DNA from: Burhinus oedicnemus
Taxonomy: Eukaryota; Chordata; Aves; Charadriiformes; Burhinidae
Direction of reading: 5' to 3'
DNA: 64,000 bases
Assembly (NCBI GenBank): GCA_008921705.1
Contig: VFFE01007631.1
Span: forward strand, 1,242,106-1,306,105
Notes under the pieces: generated by a model
Told to the model about the DNA's origin: nothing
What the model saw: the letters and a program-made list of their open reading frames with translations, nothing else
Databases searched by the model: none
Translations under genes and position numbers: made by a program
Shown: in pieces, positions 1-10,650 of the stretch
Position numbering within the stretch: position 1 is the stretch's first letter
How the letters are laid out: each line of letters begins with the position of its first letter

Positions 1-704
1 GTGATACATTAGGCAACAGTACTAACTGCTGTGATTCATAGACTGGAAAGACTATAGCTAACTCACTCCCCTTCCACTCAAATGATACAAGACAATTAGT
101 TCCTTTCAAAAAATGTCTGCAGAAACCATCATAGCAAGATCCAAGCCTAAATATTCTTTTTGCTGAGATGGCCACTGCCTAAAGTCCTCATAAAGTGCAT
201 TTCAGCTTAATACAGAGGCTATCATGTGGACAATCTTATAGGAGTTACGTTGGCCATCTTCTTCCTGCTGTCTTTGTTCACTGTTGCACACCTTCTTTCT
301 AACAGCAGTAGGAACTGCATTTTTGGACAAACAATACTTAGGTGCTGCTTTTTTTTTTTTTTAACTGCATGGTGTTTTGCTTTGTAGAAAAATGTAGGTA
401 ACTATGTTTGCATTTGTTCTTCCATATAATTCCTCCTTTCATCACCATATTTAGTCTGTTTTCATGATCTAGTCTGCATTCAGTTCATTCTCCTGCACCT
501 GTGACGGAAAACATGGTGAACTACTAAAAGTAGCCCAGCCTCTATGGCTCATATGTAACTTCTCTGAAATAGGGACTGTATCTTTTTCCTTCTTGAAGGA
601 AAAGCTCTGTGGGCCTACAGAGACACCAGGGGCTCTGGTTATAATGAAGAAATGCTTGAGCCGCTCTTTTACTAGGATATGTTTGTATTTGAATACTGGG
701 AGGG
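1..704. other. Non-coding single-copy stretch
   Basis: AT-rich sequence with no sizeable open frame and no recognised repeat. The only simple feature is a run of about 14 T at 349-362. Confidence 0.6.
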
Positions 705-766
705 ATTCATAGAATCATAGAATCGTTTAGGTTGGAAAAGACCTTTAAGATCATCCAGTCCAACCA
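705..766 (-). mobile_element. CR1 LINE 3'-end fragment
   Basis: The + strand reads as the reverse complement of the avian CR1 3' terminus. First come tail-type repeats (ATTCATAGAATCATAGAATC), then the GGTTGGAAAAGACC…AAGATCATCCAGTCCAACC block. The element therefore lies on the minus strand with its 3' end at about 705. Only about 60 bp is recognisable; to the right the match fades at about 766-780. CR1 is known to insert as severely 5'-truncated copies, and this is an extreme case. No coding part remains. Confidence 0.93.
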
Positions 767-1962
767 TTCATATCATACAGCACCAGAAACTCATACACAT
801 TTTCTTGTCTATGCAGGGCATCCTCTTTTTCTTCCTATCCCTTTCTAATTCCCTTTAAAATCTGTTTTACAATGCCATTTCTGATACTTTATCTGGTCTC
901 TATGACTCCTGTAGATTTTAGCTGTTGTAACTACTTTCTCACAGATGACCCTGGCATAAAGAAATATTTGCTAGGTAGGAGACATTGCTAGGAAAGTTCT
1001 AGGAGAATCTTTGCTGTAATAACTGAGTGGTCCCTGCTCACTTGTAGGGACTTTTAACTTTCTTACCATGTTTTCAGGCATTGTCTCTGAACCTGGACCT
1101 CAATTTTTCTTTCTGCCTTTGGGGAAGAGGAGGACAAGGAGTTCACATCCCTATTTAGTTAGCTAGTTTTACTAATGGAATAAAAATATCAGCAGACTTG
1201 GTGGTAATTTCAGAGGAACTCAGACAGACATCTGCAAAACTCCTTTCTTTTAAAAGCATTTTTATTGTACTGTTATACTTCTCTGGTTGTGTGGGATTTA
1301 CTTTTTTCCTTCCTAATGGTGCTGCTCTGATCACCTTTCAGTATTTTAGGTAAGCTGAACTGCAGAATTTGAGCTCACGTGTATAAACAAACAGCCTAAT
1401 CTTGAGACCAGAGGAGAGGTTTTATTGGGCCAGTGATGGGACAGCAGTAAAATTCTCATTTGCGTGCTACTGCTGTAATGGCCCCAGATTAGGATTTTTA
1501 TCACCTGAGATTGGGCCAAAATTGAAGATTTCAATCTTCAATTTTCAAATCAAAATAATGAAGTCATGTAATGCTTAATTCTTTAATAGTATACTGTCCA
1601 ATAAGTCATTTATGTAGCATGGCACTGTGAAAGAATTCATCCATAAAAACTGACTCTGTCCTCTGGGAATATGAATCTTTGTTTTAGCATGAGTAAGCAT
1701 TTTAAAACTGGATAGTACCACTAACTCATTGATTAATTCAATCCTCCAAATCAATTCACTACATAACCCTCTCATCCCTGTAAGTCATACTAGTCTGTTC
1801 CTAATGCAGTAATTGTTCTTCCAAAGTATCTAGTCTCCTCCTCTACCCTCCCCATTCTCCCACTTAATTGACCTTCCCCTACTTCCAAATGAATTTTTCC
1901 TCTATTCCTCCATGTTTTTGTAGTATTCCTCTGCTTTCCAGCTATCCCTGCTGTTTTATGGG
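767..1962. other. Non-coding stretch with a palindrome
   Basis: No supported gene. It holds a 13+2+13 bp palindrome (listed separately) and a pyrimidine-rich run at about 1835-1950. Two short minus-strand frames (1346-1534 and 1575-1775) look like chance frames: their composition is ordinary and no domain is recognisable. Confidence 0.55.
1518..1545. repeat. Perfect 13-bp inverted repeat with 2-bp spacer
   Basis: AAAATTGAAGATT at 1518-1530 is followed, after TC, by its exact reverse complement AATCTTCAATTTT at 1533-1545. As RNA or single-stranded DNA this would fold as about a 12-bp stem with a 4-nt loop; as duplex it could extrude a small cruciform. No gene neighbours it, so no function is assigned. 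Confidence 0.9.
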
Positions 1963-2225
1963 TATCATGGTTTCAGTTGGGATAGAGTTAACTTTCTTAC
2001 TAGCAGCTGGAATAGTGCTATGCTTTGGATGTGGGATGGGAAATAGTTTTGATAGAGCACTGGTGGTTTTGTTTGTTGTGAAGCAGCCAAGGTCTTTTCT
2101 GCTCCTCATACTGGCCAGCCACCAAGTAGGCTGGGAGTGCACAAGAAGTTGGGAGGAGACATGGCCAGGACAGCTGACCCCAACTGACCAAAGGGATATT
2201 CCATACCATGTGATGGCATGCTCAG

Positions 2226-2233
2226 TATATAAA
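2226..2233 (+). promoter_or_regulatory. LTR TATA box
   Basis: TATATAAA inside the solo LTR, about 200 bp upstream of its ATTAAA signal. It is the position and type of core promoter expected at the U3/R boundary. Whether it is active is unknown. Confidence 0.65.
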
Positions 2234-2425
2234 GCTGGGAAAAGAAGGAAGAAGGAGGAAGGGGGTGGATGTTCACAGTGATGGCATTTGTCTTCCCAAG
2301 TAACCATTACATGTGATGGAGCCCTGCTTTCCTGGAGATGGCTGAACACCTGCCTGCCAATGGGAAGCAGTGAATGGATTCCTTGTTTTGCTTTGCTTGC
2401 ATGCCTGGCTTTTTTTCCTTTACTT

Positions 2426-2431
2426 ATTAAA
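2426..2431 (+). terminator. LTR polyadenylation signal
   Basis: ATTAAA variant hexamer followed by a T-rich stretch within the solo LTR. It is the normal R-region signal of such LTRs and could end readthrough transcripts on the + strand. Confidence 0.6.
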
Positions 2432-2557
2432 TTGTCTTTATCTCAACCCATGAGTTTTTTCTCACATTTACTCTTCCGATTCTCTCCCCCATCCCAACTG
2501 GGGGGAGTGAGCAAGCGGCTGTGTGGTCCTAGTTGCCGGCTGGGGCTCAACCATGAC

Positions 2558-5500
2558 ATCAGGGCTCTGAAAACCCTCATCTTCAGAGTTTGTCCCCACA
2601 GTTTCCCCACTCTCCCACCCGCTTCCTACTGAGAAAGCTGCAGTAGTATTCAAGCTACAGTGGGGCAGCAGTAAAAGCTGCTGCTGGCTCCCTGCCTCTT
2701 CACTTCTCTTGTGGAGCAACTGGTAGTGCTCAGTCTGCCCTTCGCTCTTCAAACCTTTCCTTGATTTAATGAAACACAAGAAAGCAGGAGCTGTGCAAAG
2801 CACAGAATAGTTTCTGCTGAGGATCAACAGGGATGGGGTGGGCTAGCATTGCTGCAGGCAAGCCAGGGGTTGGCAAGTCTCATTCTGTCCTGGAGTACAG
2901 GGACAGCTGCATTGAATCCAGGGCAGACCAGAAGTAGGACCCAGCTTCTGGCACTTGTTTGGGATGCCTCTGTCTGTATAGATCCTTTTGTCCTTTCTTT
3001 GTGGTCTCATGCAAGAAAACAGTCACTGGCTCTTTCCCAACAAGCCTAGCTTTGAATGGGAATGAATTAAAATTGACTATTGCTGTGATATTTTGAAATC
3101 TTGTGCTCTGGGTTTGAGTTGTATCTGGAAAACACTTCAGCAGTAAACAGGATTGGCTGCATTTTTTTTCCAAGTGGAAAGAAAAGGTGCACAGATCTTC
3201 ATGTGTGAGATCGGGTCTTCTAGGCAGCCAAGATGAAAGTATGACAAAGCCTCTGTTGTCCTGTTGTAGAGCAAAACTGCCAATGAACAAGAAATGTTTT
3301 GCTAAATGTAAAGCAGAGTCTTTGGAATATGAAATATTTGATCTCTGTGGGTTTTGAACCTCTACATTCTAAGGCTTTCTAATTAAACCATAAATCACAG
3401 AACTTCACGGGGAAGAAAAAGATAACTGTCTGTCTGTGATCTGGATTTCTCAATTTTCCCTATGTACCAGGAATTAACATTGCACATAGTTCAGCTCTAG
3501 TGGCCTTACTGTTACACTAAATTGATTATAACAATATGTGGGATTTAAGGGTGGTAGAATGTAGAGTGTTTTATGTGTGTATTGCATGCATTAGCTTTAT
3601 CTGTGTAGTAATTTTGCAAATCTCATTTTGTTTCTATAACTGCATATATTGACAACAAAAGTATTGATGGTGTTTTAATTTTGGTAAAAAGCAGGAAAAA
3701 AAAAAGACAACACTGGAATGATAAAGTTCTGTTGGCATGCATGATTTATGAATGTGCTAAATAGAAACAGAAGAATTAATTTAATAAATGCTTAATGGAT
3801 AATTCACAAAACAAGTTTATGTCTGCCCAGGTGAATTGCTTTACTAACTCTGGAATGTAAGGACAAGCAACACATACCAAGAAAAAATGAACAGCACAGT
3901 TGTCCCTGTCTTTGCCCTGCAAGGCAAGCTTTTTCTTTTTACAGGGCTTTAAAGGGCCTTTAGAAGAAAGGGAAGAAAGGATGTTGCTAAGATTAAGTCC
4001 TAATAACACTTGGCTCTTCCGTGGTGCTTTAATTGCTTTCCTTTGCTTTCTGTGGCTTCTTTGCTCTCTGAATGTCCTAAGATTTTTTTATGATCTTGAA
4101 GCAGAGGGAGTCAGCAGCCACAATTAGAGACAAAGTCACAGATTGCACTTCCATATTGTTGGGGGAAATGTCTCTTTTTGTCACGTTAACTAAAGAAATA
4201 CTGTTTCAGACTTGGCGTCTGCTGTGTTGTGCCATTGCTCCTTCATCCAGTTGGATTTCTCTAATCTTCCCTTCTAGCAGCAGAGAATCTCCAGAACTCA
4301 TGAATGGCAAGGTACAGGAAAGCTGAACAGAAACTCATAGATTTGCCACAGCTCCTGTGTGGGTTGCGACAAGAGCAAGGAAAGTGCTTTGAAGTTACAT
4401 AAAATGTTCTTTGTGATGTGTATTATAAACATAAAAGGAACATTTAATTTGTTTTTAATCCATAAATTTCAACTTCTACTTGCTGAATAGGTTGAATAGA
4501 GGCATTCCTACAGTTTTGATGAGTTCTATTTCTTTCTCGGCCTCAGGACTTTCAAGCCCACTACCAGGCCATAGCCTACACTGTATTTGGGGCTGACAGT
4601 GGGGTTTGGATTCCTGCTTGTCCTTCCTTTGAAGTGTTGCCTGTGTTTTGCCAATATGCAGAATTTATGCAGACGGAAGACAACCTCTTCAGCTGATTTC
4701 AAGTCCCCAGGAAGGTGTACTGAGCATTGCTTGTGGGAATAATAATTGATAAGCTGTGACTATTTCACAAAGTTGGGACCCATGTAGGCTAAAGAGAGAA
4801 CAGAAGTTTGCTGACAGCAAACTAATGCTTACAGCAAAGTTGAAAATGGTAGGAGGATTAAGGGAAAAGCTACCTCTTCTTGCTTCCATGTTTAAGAGAA
4901 AGTCTTGTCCAGTTCTTTGAAAGACTTTGTGGAGATACGTACCACCAAGGGTGGACTGCCCTGAATCCCAAGCCAGGAGAAGCACCCCTTGTGTCATCCC
5001 GACTGAGGTGCTGCAAGGACAGGTGGGTTGAGGAAAGGATGCTTGCACTGATAAGATTACCACTGACCAAATCTCATCTCCCTTCCCGTACAGCATCTGG
5101 GTCTTTGAATAGCCTGAGACACCTCGCTCTTCCATTTTATTGTGGAAGGATACTGGCAACTTTGGGTTTCGAATCCTGCTTTAGTGACCATATGCCTGAA
5201 GCATAGATGTTGCATGGCCTAATCTGTCATATACTCAGTCTTGAGTAGATTTCACCCATAGATTCTGAAGGTTTCCAATGTTTCTAATCCCTTTTTTATG
5301 ATGAATCTTGTCCTATATCAAAATGTGGTGACAGGAGACAAAGAATTCTGTTCTTGCCAACCAAATTTACAAGGGTCACCCATGTTGCATTAAAGGACTT
5401 GCACAATTTCAGTGTGACTATAGTATGCTGGTTTTATAATTAGCACTATCTAAGCTTATTCATATAAGCTGTCCTCCTAGTGCTCTAAATCACATTTGAT

Positions 5501-7964
5501 CTGCAAGGCAGGAAATTTACATGCACTAAATGGCTACACTTTATAAAAGGTGGCTAATCATTGGAAAAAAAATCCTTTTACATTTATTGTTCATAGAGAA
5601 CTTGGTTGGTATTAATATGGCTATAATTTGCAAAGCTAAAAAAATTTCATTGTAATTTAATAGGTTCATGTCCAGTTGTTGTTAAGTGCTACTATACTTT
5701 TCTTGTAGCAGGAGGGATTGTAACTGTAAAAGCTGATGAATCTCACTTTGTGAAAAGGTAGGTGAGGCGACATTTTAAGGTTGAAACCAGCAATTGTAAT
5801 TTGGAATCAATACTTTATGCCCTAGAATAATGTAAGGTACTGTTCTGTCCTAATTGGCTGGAAGCTAAAATGTTAATGCCAACCCAGCAGATGTATCCCC
5901 AGCCTGTAGTTTCCCATGAAGATTTGGTTTGCAAATAGATGACTTTCTATTTATGGGTAAAGTAAAGCCTAATTGTGAGTCTTCACAGCAGCAGGAGCTG
6001 CAATGACTGTGACTTTAAGGGAAGTGACTGGCTGATCACACTGATGCTGTAGAGCATACCAATGAGCTTCGTCAATGTATCTTTTCCAATATGTGAAAAT
6101 CTTCAATAATCAGCAGAATGTAGACAGTAAATATCCCATTGTTTTTCACAGTGAAGTGTTGCAAAATCAGAGAAATATGGCAAACTCTAATTGGATTGAA
6201 AACAATGATTTCCTCTCAAATAGATTTCTGATTGCAAACTAATATAATCCAGTGATGTCCCAAGTAATAACTGCAATGCACAGATGGTGCCAAATTGAAA
6301 GACTAAGTGACTGAAAGTGTTGACATGGTAGATTAAAAATCCATCCTAAAAATATTTCTATTTCACTGTGCATTTCCCGTGTTTCACCTCCTATCCAGTC
6401 TACCAGTTTTTGTAGTTGTGTAGCATTTTTCTCCTATTTTTAGTCCAGCCAATGTTACACTTAAAGCCTTTTTCTTTTGGGCAAGGGGAGAGCACACTTT
6501 ATTTATTACTAAAGCCAAGAATTTATTGTTAGTATAATTGAAGTCTTGAGAGTTTGATCATTATTAGTCCAGATCTAATTGCTGCTGAACAAGAAAGAAT
6601 AATAATGCAGTTAAAATTGCTATACACACACACACACACGCACTTAGTTTCTACCCCTTTTCTGGCATTACGCTCACCCTGCCACTGGTAATCTGGATCC
6701 TGGTCAGTGGTTTCATTCTGGTGGTGGCAGGTGTGTAGGGGGTGACAATGAGTTGTCAGCATCTAGAGTCCTTTGCCAGGAGGAATATGATGCTGAACAT
6801 GTTGGTGTTTTCTTCTTCCTAAGATTGACTTGGGATCATTTTTGTATCTTTGTTAACAGGCTTTCACATCTTTCTCTCTCTTCATTGGTTTATAGTTCCA
6901 GGTTACATCTAAATCTACTATATACTTTAGGTATATCAGATATTATTTCTTTGTTACCACTAAAACCAGTTTTGTCCATCTCAAGATCTGCATGTTTTTA
7001 ACTGACCAAGACTGAGCTGTTTGGAGCCGTGGGGTCTCCAGTGCCAAGCCCAGGCCCCCTCTCTTGTCTTCCTGTGCTGATACTCCTCTGTGCCGCATCC
7101 TGTGTCTCCACTTCCCAAGGCCTCTTCTGGTGTACCAGCCCTGTATTTCTCTACACTACATTACAGTACTAGAGTCATAAATATTTCATTTTATAGCATA
7201 ACTGCTTGTTACTGCTGTCTGTATGAAACTGTGGTTGTACCACACAAAGACAAACAAAACTAAAACAAATTAGCCATAGACACCTGATCAATTGGAGAAA
7301 CTGCTGTCACAGCTAAATTGAGTAAAACAAAGCTAAAGGCAGGTCAAGGGAAGTCCGGACAGAGCAGACCTAAAAAGCCTCAGTCCTGAGGCCTCGTAAA
7401 CTCAGCACAAATTTTACAGCCTGCTATGAGCAATGGCAATGCCGTGTAACAGGGCTACATGGTTATACTAATCATAGGTGAACTGTGTTAAAGGTACAGA
7501 GATTTAATATTGCCTTTTGGGAAGGACTGTATTGCCTCCACCATGGTGATAAGCATTATTAAAAAGCTGTTCTCCCTTTTGATGAACCTTGGATGTATGC
7601 TTTTCTTTTAAGCTGCAACACTTGACTGAGGGGCAAGAATTTAAATTTGGTTGGTTTTGAACATTCGGAAATGCACAAAACCAATTAAAATTACATCCTG
7701 TGATGTCCTACAAGCCACAGGTATGCATCTGAAGAGAAGCACCTGTGTGTCTGTCACTGAGTCACCTGCCCCATTTAGCAGTGGTCCCACATAATCTTTT
7801 TTCAAGATTTTGCTGCTAAAGTGGCAACAGAAGTTTTTTCTTGTCATTGACATCCCTAGCAAATGTAATCTCCAACTTATCTTTGAGTTTCCTAAGATCA
7901 TGTTTACCTGCCTAGCAATGTTTTAAATTCCTGCTTTGAACCCTGTTTAGTCAAGCTGAACACC
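2558..7964. other. Non-coding stretch
   Basis: No supported gene. The longest frames (minus-strand 2880-3290 and 4689-5159, + strand 4880-5206) overlap each other on opposite strands, lack domains and look accidental. A short (CA)8 microsatellite lies at 6624-6639. A GC-richer patch at about 7020-7120 has no further identity. Nothing else was recognised. Confidence 0.5.
6624..6639. repeat. (CA)8 dinucleotide microsatellite
   Basis: Eight uninterrupted AC units followed by a CG-interrupted unit. A short simple repeat, probably weakly polymorphic. Confidence 0.9.
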
Positions 7965-8009
7965 AGATATGTCTGTCTGTTTTCCTAATTACCAGAATGG
8001 ACTGTTCCT

Positions 8010-8510
8010 CCCCTTGGAGAATACTGTCCTTGAAGACCTGCCAGCTTGCCTGAACTCCTTACCTTTCCAAGCCACCGTTCTTGGGATCGCTCTAATCAGT
8101 TTCCCGAACAGGCTGAAGTCTGCTCACCTGAAGGCTAAGGTTTGCACCCTGGTGCTCTCCTTCCTGACTTCTCCCAGGATTTTGAACTCTGCTGCCTCAT
8201 GATCACTGCAGCCACGTCTGTCACTTCATTGTCTGCGAATAGCAGATCCAGCTCTGTGTGTGTGTCACCCCTGGGTTGGCCATCCTATACCTCTGTCAGG
8301 AAGTTACCTCACCCTCCAGAAATCTCCTGGATTGCTTTTGTCCCCTCCAAGAGAGGTCAAGGAGATTAAAGTCTTCCCTAAGAACTGGCATCTGTGATAC
8401 AGAGACTTTCTGAAGTTGTTTAGAAAAAACCTCACCCTCTTTCTTACCCTGGTGAGGTGGTTTGTACCAAACTCCCCTCACAAGGTCTCCCTTTCTGGCC
8501 TCTCCAGAGG
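8010..8510 (-). mobile_element. Old CR1 LINE fragment, endonuclease domain of ORF2
   Basis: Read on the minus strand, the frame at 8296-8481 carries landmarks of the CR1 apurinic-type endonuclease. A VWYKPPHQ stretch corresponds to the family's YYRPPDQ. The catalytic GDFN motif appears as EDFN (codons at 8365-8376, Gly replaced by Glu), and a Trp and SRRFLE follow. The + strand from 8010 to about 8510 follows the familiar reverse complement of this CR1 region, including …GAATACTGTCCTTGA, TCATGATCACTGCAGCC and ATCTCCTGGATTGCTT. It is 5'- and 3'-truncated and too decayed to be active. The left limit is approximate, possibly nearer 7965. Family assignment rests on these motifs; the subfamily is unknown. 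Confidence 0.85.
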
Positions 8511-10210
8511 GATGTAAGGTGTGTGAGGGCAGAGTAGAGGGTTATCAGGAGACAAGCAGACTGAAACCCTGGTAGGTATATGAGCTGGCAACAGGAGGTC
8601 ATACCAAACAGCGGGCTGGTAAGAGATGTTCATAAAGCTAGTTGCCTGCCTGCTAACAGAGATACAGGATTTCAAGTAAGCATTTCAAGCGTGTTGGTGG
8701 GAAAAGACCTGTTTCTGTCGTGAAATTATTGAGTTTTCATTGAAACCTTTTGGTCTGAAACTGAAATCTTTTTGGTTTTCACTGCAACTTTCTGATTTTT
8801 TTTTTTTAAAAAGTTGATGTTTTCTGCAAGAAAGGACTTTGCTTTCCAAACAGCTCTGATAGGCATCAGAGCACAGAATACTGTTTGGTTTGAATGGCAA
8901 TAAAAACAGCTTGCATGTAAAGGTATCAGGGAGTGTCCTCTGACAGCATATTTTCTGGACATAAAATGCCAGTGGTTCATTATGCAGGTGAAAGCAATGC
9001 ATTTTGAAAGTAAATTGGTGATAAGTGTTCAATTAACATTTGCTCAAATAGAATGGAACTCACTCTGCTTTTTTATGACCCTTTTAATAAACTTTTATCA
9101 CTCATATGAACAGAGCTGAAAAATGATAGCTGAAGGTTTTACCTCATGTTTAACTCAACCACAACCCAATTCTGAACTGTTTGAAATTTGCCTTTCTCTG
9201 TAAGAAAAGTGCTAAAGTTTAAGTGTGCTTAATGTTTTACTAATTTTCTTTCTTAAATTTTTTTTTCATTCATCCAGCTTTGTCAGCTCTCCACTGCACC
9301 CAAACGTCACTTTATATGGCTGTCAGTGCATTGAAAACATGAAACTCACCCCTATGAAGCTAACGTTAATATGAATTCATGTAAGCTAGCTGCAAAGTAC
9401 TTTTCATGCAAAAGAAAAAAAAAAAGAGGAAGAAAAAAGAGAAGTGTGTATCTTAGTGACATTTTTCATAGAAACAAACCCATTTTCAAGCTTGACCAAA
9501 ATGTGAAATTGTGATAGTGGTTTTGCATTTCATCGTGAATATTTCAAACACATCTGATTTCTACACATGCTATGATTGCTAATGTGTGAAGTCACTTAAT
9601 TAAGTATATATTTTAACCCTTCTTTTCTCTGAGAGGTGCTCATGAGAAATTAAACTTTTAAACTAAAACAATGGCACAGCCAGCATATATACTTACCCTA
9701 GTCTTGAAAAACAGGCAAAAATCACTGATGGATTATTAATTTTCTCTTTTGCTTGTCCTAAATAAAAATAATTTTTTATCCAGTTACGACTATTATATAT
9801 TCTTCAACAGATGCTAGGCGTGAAGGTCAGCGATAAATTTTTCCTGCTGCGATGTTTTCTGGGCCCTGAAATCACATATAATGTTTGTTTTCTTTGCATT
9901 ATATTGTGATGTTACTTGGTTAAGTTAAAGATTGATTTAAGATTGTCTTTGTTGAGGGCATGGAGTTGAGAGGAAGGGAAAGGAATGCGTTTTTCTAACT
10001 CATAGCTGAAGGGACTTGCAGATTTGGCCTCGGTTTTCTTTTTTTATTGAAAATCTTTCCAGAGAGGCAGGGCAGAGTGCCTGTGCTGCCACGTGTTTAG
10101 GGCAAAGGAGAGTGGGTGGAGGCTTTTGGGAAGAACAGGGTTGTTTTTTTTTTTATTAGTCTCTGTTGCTTTCTCACTTGAACCAGGAATAACGGCCTCC
10201 TAAAATCAGA

Positions 10211-10247
10211 TTCCTAATGACTTCAAAGAGCTTTGAATCAGGCTGTC
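10211..10247. repeat. Possible relic of an ancient amniote interspersed repeat
   Basis: The segment TAATGACTTCAAAGAGCTTT followed by GAATCAGG resembles a 'ccattgacttcaatgggctttggatcagg' phrase that recurs in old repeats of sauropsid genomes. The match is short and from memory; the family name is not known to me. Confidence 0.35.
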
Positions 10248-10259
10248 ATATAGTCGTTT

Positions 10260-10650
10260 TCTGAATTCGGTCCTTGTGACTGAAGAGACATTCCAAACCA
10301 GCGACTACAAACCCTATGTCACCGCTGCCGAGCAGCCATGCCGTAATCTTGCGTGGCTCCATGACACGGCTGATGCAAGTACCGCTCGCCTGTGCCTGAT
10401 CTGCCATTGCAAGTGACTTCAAAGCTGTGTTTGAGACTTTAATGGAAGTTGGAGGTCACCAAAAGGTACCTTTTTGACGTCCTCATCAGTGAGCTCTAGA
10501 CAACAACATCGTTCCTCTCAGAGAGAGGGGAAAGGATAGGATCGGTGTTTGTGGCAGTGTTTCTGCAGTCTCTCTTAACTGAGCTGTTAGTGCTGATGGT
10601 TTCCAGCGTGAGAGCGCGGTGGGAAATTGAGCCGAGGGAAAAACTACACA
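10260..10650. promoter_or_regulatory. CpG-richer patch, candidate regulatory DNA
   Basis: Seven CpG dinucleotides fall within 10323-10388, and more occur around 10477 (in a TGACGTCC, half of a CRE-like site), 10510, 10540 and 10605-10635. The surrounding kilobases have very few. The patch is too small and too weak for a typical CpG island, but CpG retention can indicate an enhancer or minor promoter. No TATA box or first exon is evident. Confidence 0.25.

Larger units (their letters stand above)
1963..2557 (+). mobile_element. Solo LTR of an avian endogenous retrovirus (ERVL-like family)
   Basis: About 595 bp bounded by imperfect inverted ends: TATCATGGTT at the left and AACCATGACA at the right, whose reverse complement is TGTCATGGTT (9 of 10 match). 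Internal order fits an LTR in + orientation: a U3 region, a TATA box TATATAAA (2226-2233), and a polyadenylation signal ATTAAA (2426-2431). These are followed by a T-rich stretch, a C-rich block and the closing CTGGGG…CAACCATGACA. The sequence matches, from memory, an LTR family abundant in neognath birds; the ERVL assignment is by recollection and may be wrong. No internal gag-pol sequence flanks it, so it is a solo LTR from LTR-LTR recombination. Flanking target duplications are not clean (TATGGG left, TCAGGG right). Open frames crossing it (1868-2281 +, 1942-2349 -, 2288-2632 +) are shadows, not genes. Confidence 0.88.

Noticed and set aside
1868..2632. Frames of 114-137 codons on both strands as genes
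   Set aside because: They coincide with the solo LTR at 1963-2557 and its TATA/polyadenylation signals.
3345..3385. tRNA-like T-arm (GGTTTTGAACCTC)
   Set aside because: No acceptor stem, D-arm or anticodon arm can be placed around it.
4689..5159. 156-codon minus-strand frame as a gene
   Set aside because: An open + frame covers the same bases (4880-5206), no recognisable domain, ordinary composition, no splice or start context.
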